Shown in pieces: positions 56,330 through 64,000 of a DNA stretch of 64,000 nt. The position numbers and the translations under genes were made by a program. The stretch covers positions 37,787,754 through 37,851,753 of the forward strand of contig OY992539.1 in the NCBI GenBank assembly GCA_963921195.1, in the 5' to 3' direction. The DNA comes from Pegoplata infirma (Eukaryota; Arthropoda; Insecta; Diptera; Anthomyiidae). The first letter of the stretch is position 1, and the number at the start of each line of letters is the position of its first letter. The notes beneath the pieces were generated by a model. That model had not been told where the DNA came from and did not search any database. It saw only the letters and a program-made list of their open reading frames with translations.

Positions 56330-57640
56330 AAATTTTCAATAGAAGAAATTCTTCCTACAGATAATGAAAAAATTATTTTTTTATAGGGCAAATGTCTCAA
56401 AATCTTAGACTTCTTCTTAACGCAAAATGTCTCAGAATCTAAGAATTTTTTCGTATAGAAAAATTTTTGGATTCTAAGAAATTTTTTCCACAGAAAAGGT
56501 CTCAGATTCTGAGAAATTTTACTATAGAGAAAGTGTCATATTTTAAAGCATTTTTGAGATATTTTTTCTATAGAAAAGGTCTAATATTATTAGATTTGTT
56601 TGTACTAAAAAAATTTCAGATTCTTTTTTCTATAGAGAAAGTCAGGAGACCTTTTTCATATAGAAAAAATCTCAGATTCTCAGACTTTTTTTGTGAAGAA
56701 AAAGTCTCAGATTCTGAGACCTTTTTGCCATAGAAAATGTCTCAGATTCTGAGAGCTTTTTCTTAAATAAAAAAAAATCTAAAATTCTGGCACTTTTTCC
56801 TCTAAAGAAAAAGATTCTGAAAAATTTTTCCTTTATTAAAAGTCTCAGATTGTAAGAACTTTTTCCTTCAGAAAAAGTTTAACATTCTGATTCAAAGACC
56901 TATATAGAAAAAGTCTGAGATTTTAATACTCTTTCCAAAAGAAAAAGTCACAGATTCTGAGACGTTTTCCCTATAGAAAAAGTCTTAGATTCTAAAACCT
57001 TCTTCTAATATAAAAAAGACACTTTTTTCTAAAGAAAACGTCTCAAATTTTGAGACCTGTATCCTATCGAAAAATTCATAGATTCTGAGACCTGCTTCTT
57101 AAAGAAAAAGTGTCAGATTCTGAGACATTTTTTCTATAGAATAAGTCTAAAATTTTTAAATTCTGAGACCTTATTCCTATAGAAAAAGTATTAGATTCTA
57201 ACGCCTTTTTCGTATAGAAAAAGTCACAGATTCTGCGACCTTCTTCCAATTGAGTAAGTTTCAACTTCTGAGACTTTTTTTCAACAATAAAAAGTCTCAG
57301 ACTTTGAGACCTTTTTCTTTTTAAAAAAGATTCAGACTTTGAGACCTTTTCCCCTCAAATAAGTCTCAAATTCAGAGATTCTTCCTATAGAAAAAGTCTC
57401 AGATTTTTAAACCAGTTTCCTTTCGAAAAAGTCTCAGATTCTGCGATATCAAGTTTTGATACCTTTCTTCCGTAGAAAAAGTCTCAGATTCTGAGACTTT
57501 TAGAATTCGGGAATTCTTCTGCAAAAATCCTTAAAAGAAAATGTTTGAGGATGTGAAAAATCTTAGAGTTTTTTTGTACCTTTTTCTGTGGAAAAACTCT
57601 CAGATTTTGTGACCGATTCTAAGACATTCTGAAAAAGTTT
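56330..57640. repeat. ~35-bp TCTGAGAC satellite array T2, inverted relative to T1
   Basis: About 35 diverged units of GTCTCAGATTCTGAGAC plus CTTTTTCCTATAGAAAAA, the reverse complement of the T1 unit at 13.9-15.35 kb. It lies inside the broken H2 copy. Short frames across it are chance products. Confidence 0.75.
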
Positions 57641-58084
57641 TCCAATATAGTTTTTCAAACGTTAGACTACCAATATTTTTAAGATTTTAAGATATTTTTC
57701 CTATTCCTATGCAGTAGACAAACATTTTTTATATAAACTAAATCCTGTTACATTTTTCTAGACAAAAAAAAACATATTCTAAGTAATTTTTTATACTAAA
57801 ATTCATAATAGGATTGAAAGATATTTTTTCACAGAAAATTTTCAGATTAAGTCACATTTTTCCTTTAAAAATTTTCAGATTTTTTGCTATTAAAAATTTT
57901 TGGATTTCGAGATTTTTTCCTTCGGAAAATTTTTTTAGAAAACTTCCTTCTTTCTTTTTTCTTCTTTTTCTTTCTTTTTTTTTTTTTTTTTTTCTTTTTT
58001 TCTTCTTTTTTTTTTGAAATTTGGTCTGGGGGGGGAAATTTCCCCTTTTTCCCCCCCCTTGTACCCGCGCATGTGTAGGGTATA
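57641..58084. other. low-complexity pyrimidine tract and G/C runs
   Basis: Decaying T2-like units (TTTTCAGATT) pass into a ~70-base TTTTC/TTTCTTT tract (57945-58015), then GGGGGGG (58027-58033) and CCCCCCCC (near 58050). No gene. Confidence 0.5.
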
Positions 58085-58297
58085 ATTAAAATGAATTGGG
58101 AAAATAAAGTACATTATTTAAATACCGCTTTTTATAGGGTACCAGTTGGAAAAACTTTGCTGAAAGATAGAAATATTTTAACTTAATAAAAATTAGATAT
58201 TTGTTGGTTTTTTTAGTTAAAGACAAAACCGAAAAATCCGATTTTCGGTTAACCGAGAAACCGGTTTACCAAAATGTCAGTTTTTTTATAAACACTA

Positions 58298-58664
58298 GAA
58301 AGAATATAAATTTGGCAGAAAACCAAAAATTTGCGTTCAAAGATAAAATAAAATATTCAGCGGATATATTTTTCAGGTGAATGCAAATGTTTTTAGTCCT
58401 GTTAACATGACCAAAATATGAATGAAAAAAATAATGTCTATATTCAGCTTAAGGGAATCGATATAGTTGTATGGCCGGATTATCATTTTAGCGATTTTTC
58501 GGCGATACATACAAATCCATTATTTTTCGATTATCTGGCGATATTGCCCTTATCGCCAAGATGAATCGTTTTCGTATCGCTGGGATTTAGACAATTTATT
58601 TAGTTTTTATTTAGAAAAAAAAAAAACATTTTTTAACAGTAAAAAAATATACAAACCCAACAAA
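58298..58664. other. AT-rich DNA downstream of the dehydrogenase gene
   Basis: No repeat family is recognised. It contains three GCGATATTGCC / GGCGATA-like motifs near 58480-58560. Confidence 0.4.
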
Positions 58665-58670
58665 TTTATT
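58665..58670 (-). terminator. candidate poly(A) signal AATAAA of the dehydrogenase gene
   Basis: AATAAA on the minus strand, 63 bp past the stop codon, at a typical distance for a short fly 3' UTR. Confidence 0.5.
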
Positions 58671-58732
58671 GTTAATTATTTTAACCTATTTACATTATGT
58701 TATTTTACTAACTAAACTCCTTTAAAAACAAA

Positions 58733-59675
58733 TCAATTACATTTATTTTTTACAGCCGATTTTGCTAAATTCTCCTCCCACCATTTAGCATACCAAGTGG
58801 CACTTTTTTGCAGTGATGTCTCCACTTCTATTACAGGCACATAATCCATATGTATGGCAGCTCTTAAACGATTAAACATCATAACGGAGGCAGTAAATGA
58901 ACTAATGGCACGTAAAGAAAATGTCCAAGTCATCTTTTTTACAGGTGCCAAAAGTTTGCTAAACAATTCAGTCAACAGTGATATGAAGAAAAATAGAAAA
59001 TGTGGCAAATACCAAGATGAATGACGAACTTTATATTTTTCCCCTAACAAACCCATTTTTTGAACAAATCTTGAAATGTCATTGATGGGTGTGTCATCGG
59101 TGACAAAGACAGGTAAACCGGCTATAGCTTTGGGTGATGATTTCAAGGTCTTGTAAGCACAAATGTGACCCCATGCAATATTACCTATGGAATATAAACA
59201 TATATTTTATTTGAAAAGTTTAATTATATAAAAAAAAAATTTATACCTGCATATGACACCTGTTGTTTGCCACCTGGACCGGCTATCCTAGGATAAGTAT
59301 ATGAATGCTTATGTAAATACGATAAAACATTCGGTATAAAATGTTGATCTGCTTCTCCGTATGTCAAAGGTGGTCTTATCGCTGCTGTGGTCAAATAATC
59401 TTTTTGATTACTCAACAATGTTCCGTTGGAGTTTAATACTATTGTTTCAGCTCTCAGCTTGGAGGATGAATAGCCAGGTATTAAAAACTTTTTATCAAAA
59501 TCATCAGGATTTTGTGCATCATATTTTGGTGTTGGAGCTTTTGATTCTGTTTGATTTATAACTAAGGCAAATGTACTGTGTCCTTTAAATGGTACCATGC
59601 ATACCGAGGCACAGCTGGTAAAAATTAAACGTTTAATATTATATTTTACACATAGTTCAATAACAGCACGAGTTC
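58733..59675 (-). CDS. 3-beta-HSD/SDR42E-like extended short-chain dehydrogenase, last two exons (partial)
   Basis: Two exons join cleanly: 59247-59675 (acceptor TTCCACAG before it, donor GCAG|GTATAA) and 58733-59184 (acceptor TTCCATAG), with a 62-bp intron and phase-1 junctions that each complete a glycine codon. They give 293 residues ending in TGA. Family features are (G)TRAVIELC, the Ser-containing strand RLIFTSCASV, the catalytic YSSSK (Tyr-x3-Lys), AAIRPPLTYGEAD, GNIAWGHICAYKTL after the splice, and a hydrophobic stretch WYLPHFLFFFISLLTELFSKLL suggesting membrane association. Family members are about 390-400 residues, so roughly 100 N-terminal residues with the Gly-rich NAD(P)-binding motif are missing; their exons must lie right of 59675, probably beyond the window. 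By family it is an NAD(P)-dependent oxidoreductase of sterol-like substrates; the actual substrate is unknown. No breaks, so it looks functional. Confidence 0.88.
59185..59246 (-). other. 62-bp intron of the dehydrogenase gene
   Basis: On the minus strand it starts GTATAAATTTTT and ends TTTATATTCCATAG. The length is typical of small dipteran introns. Confidence 0.8.
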
Positions 59676-59969
59676 CTGTGGAATAAAGAAACAAGGAAGA
59701 ATAAATTGGAATTATTAAATTTTAAGCCAAACATTATATTAATACACTTTAAAGAAAAATGTTTCATTAAATTTATGAAATGGTTTCATAAATGGTTTTA
59801 CATAGGATTTTCTGTAAACTCAAAACATTATTTTGGTGATTAGAGCTTTTGTTTGAGTGTAATATCTTATGGTTAACGCCGTAAAGTATGCTGTAGATTT
59901 TGTTTTTTTATTAAGAGAGTGAGTAAGCAGTAGAGTGGTTCGTTTTTCAACTTTTCTCTTTTAACAATT
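59676..59969 (-). other. start of a long upstream intron of the dehydrogenase gene
   Basis: AT-rich; includes ATTAAATTTATGAAATGGTTTC and a CATTATTTTGG...GTTTGAGTGTA stretch resembling a CACTCAAA element end near 59838-59860. No further exon could be recognised between here and 64000. Confidence 0.45.
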
Positions 59970-60257
59970 GCACGATACAGATCCCAATTATCAACCGATT
60001 TGACTGAAATTTAAAACTTAAGCTTCTTTTGACCCAAGGACGAAGCCTATTGAAATTGGAAAAAATCGGTTTATGTTTTGACTAGGGCTGTCAAACGGGA
60101 TCGGTTTTTAAAATCCCGGGATTCGGGATTTGAAAATCGAAATCCCGGGATCCCGCGATTTTTCGGGATCCCGGGATTTTTTGGGATTAAATTTCTTTGA
60201 TTATAAAGGTAAAAAAATAGTTGACTCTTTATGTTTCAATTTTATTGTGCATATTAA

Positions 60258-60334
60258 GGGGGCTAATGTGGGTTATTTGGTAACGTGCTAGCCTATTAAG
60301 CAGAGTGTCGTAGGTTTGATTCCCACGAAAACCC
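60258..60334 (+). other. tRNA-like module A inside H3
   Basis: GGTTATTTGGTAACGTGC resembles a D arm (A box), CTAGCCTATTAAGCAGAG an anticodon arm, and GTAGGTTTGATTCCCAC a T arm (B box; one mismatch in a 5-bp stem). It is not a canonical tRNA. Probably a tRNA-derived fragment or pseudogene. Confidence 0.4.
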
Positions 60335-60822
60335 TTGGGTCGATTTCGCTACAACGAAATTTTTAAAAAAAATATTTCTAATTATTATTTAAAGGCAATT
60401 AAAAAATTAAGTATACGCCACTTATGCAGTTTTCAAGTTATTATTATTATTAAGTATTTAGCAATAAACTAAAAAAAGCCTTGAGGCGTTTGTTATGGAA
60501 AATGTCAACTTTTATTTGCTTTTGGTTTCATCCCATTTCGATTTTCGTTGTTGCACTGCATAATTTTAAAACTTATTTAAAGAAAATTTTAAATAATAAA
60601 ATCATTTATAGAAGAAAAGTAATAATATAATACATTAGACTTGCATTTTTTTGTATAAAAAAGTTTTTCTTCGAATTTTGAACGTCTGGGAAAATTTTTA
60701 TTCTTCTACGCCTAAACTTATGTGGTACAAATTTGAGTCCAATCGCAATCGTGGCGACCTTCGATCAAAGTTTTGGTTTTTTAGAAAATTTTCGCCAAAA
60801 CCTGCAAAATTTGGTCAATGGG

Positions 60823-60898
60823 CTTTGTGACTGTAGCTTAATGGTTAGTGCGTTGGACTATTATTCAGCAAGCATGGGTAGAATTCTCAGCTCAGCCA
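60823..60898 (+). other. tRNA-like module B inside H3
   Basis: TAGCTTAATGGTTAGTGC is close to the standard A-box region of tRNAs. GTTGG...TCAGC pairs as an anticodon stem around an 8-base loop, and TGGGTAGAATTCTCA imitates a T arm. The acceptor stem is not convincing. Confidence 0.4.
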
Positions 60899-61649
60899 AA
60901 TTCGTGGCCAGCTACGTTGAAAATTAAAAAAAAATATTTTTAATATGTTTATGTAAATGTAACAATAATTGAACAAAGTTGTATTTTTAAAAATAAATTC
61001 TCATACATTTTTAATATTTTAAAAATCCCGGGATTTGAGCTTTAAAATCCCGGGATTCGGTATTTATTTATATTATGACAAAAATCCCGGTATTTCGGGA
61101 TTTGGGATTGACAGCCCTAGTTTTGACCTAGCCCCAACACACACGTCCCCTTTAAATTTGCTTCAAATGACTCTAACAACGGTTTTATAAAAGGTATCCT
61201 ATCAAAATTTGACAAGAAATAGTATTTTGTATTCACAAATCCCCATGCCGAATTTTAAAGCAATCGGACTAGTTCTTCTTGTATCTTCCATACAAACCAC
61301 CTTCCCGATATTCACAAAAATCTCTCAAATTTCATGAAAATTAAAAATATTTTATTAAAATTTTGTGTATTAAATGTATTAAACGCGTACTTTAATAACC
61401 TTATCAAATCTGATTATTATCGGACAATTTTTGGACCCAGACCCATATAAAAAGTTCGACCGATATTCAGTTAAAGCGGGTTATTTGCAACAAAAAGAAG
61501 CCTTATTCCCTAAAACTTGGTTTGTGGGTGTTTTTTACACTTATTAAAGATTTAACAAAATATAGATCCCATCGGTCCATGTTTGAACTTCGGAATCATT
61601 TTCCGGGAAACACCGGTGTAGGGTATTATATGGCCGGTCTTGACTAACC

Positions 61650-62061
61650 GTCGCAAGAAGTTCTAAGTCCTGGATCCCAGTAATTTTTTTTGCTGCCCCT
61701 TTTTGTGGGCGTGGATATTAAAAAATAATAAAATATTGATAAAATTGTATTACTTAAGTGCATAATAAATGATTTTTTTAACATAAACCGAAAGGGAGAA
61801 AGTGATCCCAAAATGACATCAGCCTCCCTCCCCCCATTGTCCCACAAAAAGAAGCCCCTGTATTTTTTTTAATTTTTTACATGTTGGAGGGTATCAAAAT
61901 TTAGGCACAGCCAAATTTAAAACTTTAACTAGTTTTCAATAAATTTCTTTACTGAAATTTTTTTTTACTTAAAAAAAAAATTTTTAACGAAAATTTTGTA
62001 TCACTAAAATTTATCGAATGAATTTACATTTGAAAAAATTTCAATTAATAGACGTTTTATG
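61650..62061. other. AT-rich DNA with an M-family end fragment
   Basis: TGTTGGAGGGTATCAAAATT and GGCACAGCCAAATTTAAAAC at about 61882-61925 look like the non-hairpin end of a mini-me-like copy. GCTGCCCCTTTTTGTGGGCG at 61692 resembles a segment at 31335. No gene. Confidence 0.4.
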
Positions 62062-62312
62062 CACTCAAAGAAAAAGCTTCTTCATATTGATGAAAAGTAA
62101 CATCAATATGATGAAATGTTACATCATTTTTCGTCCAATGTAACTCGTCATCAGTATGATGAAGCGGTGTCATCAATAACATTTTTTATTTGAAAAATAA
62201 GAAAAAAAATAAAAAAAATTTTTTTTTGTTATTTGATTTTATTTAATTTATTTTTATTAACTTACAATTATTTTTTATTTTCTAATTTTTAAAAACTTAC
62301 ATCTTTTTTTCG

Positions 62313-62388
62313 TATCCACCAAGATTAGAACGCCGGATCTCTTGTTTGGTGGGCTTAGCCTCTAGCCACTGACCTACAGCATGACAAT
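62313..62388 (-). other. tRNA-like module C
   Basis: On the minus strand TAGGTCAGTGGCTAGAGGC is close to an A-box/D-arm, and GGCGTTCTAATCTTGG imitates a B-box/T-arm about 35 bp later. It points outward toward the left end of the host element. Confidence 0.4.
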
Positions 62389-62570
62389 ACATAATACCAA
62401 TAAAAAGCCGTTTTGTTTGTTGTGTGCTAATAATAACGCTAAAAGTTTGTGCGTAACTATGCTTTGCGAAAAGCAGTGAGAGGGAAAGAGAGGGATGTTG
62501 TACATTTATAAAATGTTTGAGTCTTTACAAATTCCCATAAACAAACCTTTAAAAACATGTATATATACTA

Positions 62571-63513
62571 GAGTGTCCCTTATTTTGAAAATGTTGGAAA
62601 TGTTGAGACGGTACCCCCTCATTTTTTTCCTTTTGACTAAAAAATAACTCAGGAAAAATTTTACGCCCCTACGACCACTCCTTCCCTACGCGACGGGGCC
62701 TTAAAGAACGGGGCCTTAAAAATAATTTTTCCATACAAACCAAAATTTTTTTTTTGATTTTTAATTTTTTTGTTATTAATTATAATATTACTTGGTTAGC
62801 TTATTCATGACAAAAAATTTGATTTTGGTGGGATGAGGCTTTCAGTTCTAAAAAATTTTTCGAAAAAAAAAATTTTGAGCTTTTGGGGTCCTACAGTAAA
62901 AATTTTTTAAAAAATTTTTACTTTTATTTTTGACAAGCAACGGTTTTAGTTGTAATGTTGCTTTTAATGGTATATATACATAAAAAAATATTATTCATAT
63001 CTGTGACATCTTGATCGTGTATCGAAAAACATCAAAAATGCATTTTTTACCCTTTTTTAGATCACGATAAAGATGTCACAGATAGGAATAATATTTTTTT
63101 ATGAAAATATATCAATAAAAGCAACAACTCAACTAAAACGGTTGCTTGTCAAAATTAAAAAAAAATATTTTTTAAAAAATTTTTACTGTAGGACCCCAAA
63201 AGCTCAAAATTTTTTTTTTCGAAAAATTTTTTAGAACTGAAAGCCTCATCCCACCAAAATCAAATTTTTTGTCGTGAATAAGCTAATCAAGTAATATTAT
63301 AATTAATAACAAAAAAATTAAAAATCAAAAAAAAAATTTTTTGCTTTGTATGGAAAAATGATTTTTAAGGCCCCGCTCTTTACGGCCCCGTCGCGTAGGG
63401 AAGGCGTGGTCGTAGGGGCGTAAAATTTTTCCTGAGTTATTTTTTAGTCAAAAGGAAAAAAATGAGGGGGTACCGTCTCAACATTTCCAACATTTCCAAA
63501 ATAAGGGACACTC
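62571..63513. mobile_element. 943-bp palindromic MITE with TA duplication
   Basis: GAGTGTCCCTTATTTTGAAA and its inverted copy TTTCCAAAATAAGGGACACTC-like end, with TA at 62569-62570 and 63514-63515. The arms pair nearly throughout (GAGACGGTACCCCCTCATTT, TACGCCCCTACGACCACTCC, CCTACGCGACGGGGCC with their complements) to a centre near 63040. No coding frame. Confidence 0.75.
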
Positions 63514-63618
63514 TAATATATACATATTATACATTGTATATAACGAAAAATGTTGAGTCTTCACATTTACATATTAGAAAACGTTATCTAACTAAGTAGT
63601 GGTGCGAGATTTTTATCT

Positions 63619-63699
63619 ATAGTTGGCTGAACTAGCTAAGGCGTCGACAATAAACACTGCAACTTGGGGAACGTGGGTTCAAGTACCAGCCGGGGCAGG
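63619..63699 (+). other. tRNA-like module D (class II, Leu/Ser-like)
   Basis: GTTGGCTGAACTAGCTAAGG matches the A-box region of long-variable-arm tRNAs, and CGTGGGTTCAAGTACCAGCC a B box with a near T stem. A T-run right after it would act as a pol III stop. The best of the four modules. The acceptor stem does not pair well, so a pseudogene or tRNA-derived promoter is likelier than a working tRNA. Confidence 0.5.
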
Positions 63700-64000
63700 A
63701 TTTTTTTTTTTAATTTTTTTTTTATTGTTTTTTTCATTTTTTTATATTTTTTTTTAATATATTTATTTAATATTTTTATTTATTTTAACATTAATTTAGT
63801 TATTTAAAAAAAAAAATTGAAAGGCATATTGATGACACTTTTTGATGACATTATGAAATGTGTCATCACTTGTTTTGTCAATTTAGATGATATGTTTCAT
63901 CATATAGAAGAAAATCTTCGTCAATATGATGAAATTTGTCATCAAAATTGATGACAGCAAGTGATGAAACTGTATCATCAATATGATGAAGCATTTTTCT

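Larger units (their letters stand above)
54380..58297 (-). mobile_element. broken inverted copy of the H2 hAT-like element, split by at least three insertions
   Basis: Its remnants are inverted copies of H2 parts: 54390-54530 corresponds to about 43000-43175 (CCTTGAAAATCCGTGAGAAAG, AGAAACAATTTTC), 55290-55370 to about 42920-42990 (CCTGTTAATGG, AACATCAAAATAAAATACGG), and 58085-58297 to 42581-42870, ending TTTTTATAAACACTA, the H2 terminus. Between them lie M4, N2 and the T2 satellite. Confidence 0.6.
60083..61119. mobile_element. 1.04-kb hAT-like MITE with 8-bp duplication GTTTTGAC (H3)
   Basis: It starts TAGGGCTGTCAAACGGGATC and ends GGGATTGACAGCCCTA. GTTTTGAC is at 60075-60082 and 61120-61127, and the inverted sibling N2 carries the empty site (CTAGGTCAAAATAT, complement ATATTTTGACCTAG). 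Subterminal AAATCCCGGGAT motifs are repeated on both sides. The interior holds two tRNA-like modules. Confidence 0.8.
59970..61640 (+). mobile_element. N-family element (copy N3), 5'-truncated and split by a hAT-like MITE
   Basis: 59985-60082 (CACGATACAGATCCCAATTA, TTTAAAACTTAAGCTTCTTT, CCTATTGAAATTGGAAAAAA) and 61128-61640 (CTAGCCCCAACACACACG, AATGACTCTAACAACGGTTT, ending ACACCGGTGTAGGGTATTAT and ATGGCCGGTCTTGAC) are collinear with N1. The hairpin and GTCC block at the left end are lost. Confidence 0.6.
62062..64000. mobile_element. CACTC-ended element with ATGATGAA-rich arms; right end outside window
   Basis: It starts CACTCAAAGAAAAAGCTTCT. The window ends in ATGATGAAGCATTTTTCT, the inverted counterpart, so only the last few bases are missing. 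Both arms are full of CATCATATTGATGAAA-type motifs (62085-62180, 63825-64000). It contains two tRNA-like modules and a nested palindromic MITE. Confidence 0.6.

Noticed and set aside
59361..59561. 66-codon plus-strand frame
   Set aside because: Antisense shadow of the dehydrogenase exon.
60258..60334. Functional tRNA gene
   Set aside because: The acceptor stem and full cloverleaf cannot be closed; treated as tRNA-like module only. The same holds for the modules at 60823, 62313 and, less firmly, 63619.

Overview
The window is AT-rich eukaryotic DNA, almost certainly from a higher (brachyceran, probably calyptrate) fly. The grounds are: interspersed repeats carrying GTCY microsatellites like dipteran mini-me/DINE elements; short introns with fly-type splice sites; CAACAACA-rich untranslated sequence; an RTE-clade LINE; and many hAT-like and TA-inserting non-autonomous DNA elements. 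Gene density is very low. Two host genes are visible, both only in part. Most of the other open frames are chance frames or satellite frames.

Layout: (1) 1-8795 is repeat-filled DNA that I read as the last intron of a plus-strand gene. (2) 8796-8837 is a terminal coding exon ending GPLIPAAFTNGYH, the conserved C-terminus of Musashi-family RNA-binding proteins (Rbp6-like), followed by A-rich, CAA-rich 3' UTR-like sequence to about 10.2 kb. (3) 10.2-18.4 kb holds nested foldback elements, a 35-bp TCTGAGAC satellite (13.9-15.35 kb) and a triplicated block with LTR primer-binding-site-like motifs. (4) 18.5-29.7 kb is the most striking part: two arrays of one 31-33 bp satellite, about 5 kb each, in opposite orientation around a ~1.05 kb spacer. 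(5) 30-49.8 kb is A-rich DNA broken by palindromic MITEs, PBS-like tandem repeats, two hAT-like elements with perfect 8-bp target duplications and a 2.1-kb TIR element. (6) 50.58-53.01 kb is a 5'-truncated RTE retrotransposon with an intact reverse-transcriptase frame and a perfect 12-bp target-site duplication. (7) 53.4-58.3 kb is a minisatellite and a hAT-like copy split by later insertions. (8) 58.73-59.68 kb (minus strand) holds the last two exons of a 3-beta-HSD/SDR42E-like dehydrogenase. (9) 60-64 kb holds further nested elements, including a hAT-like MITE and a CACTC-ended element that carry tRNA-like (pol III box-like) modules, and a 943-bp palindromic MITE.

The host genes show no functional link with each other. 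The main story is repeat biology: repeats nested two to four deep, several with exact target duplications that allow relative dating, and a satellite built of odd-length dyads that forms a ~11-kb inverted-repeat locus. That locus could make long double-stranded RNA or cruciforms if transcribed or extruded. All identifications come from reading the sequence; no database search or alignment program was run, and TE superfamily names rest on termini and target duplications only.
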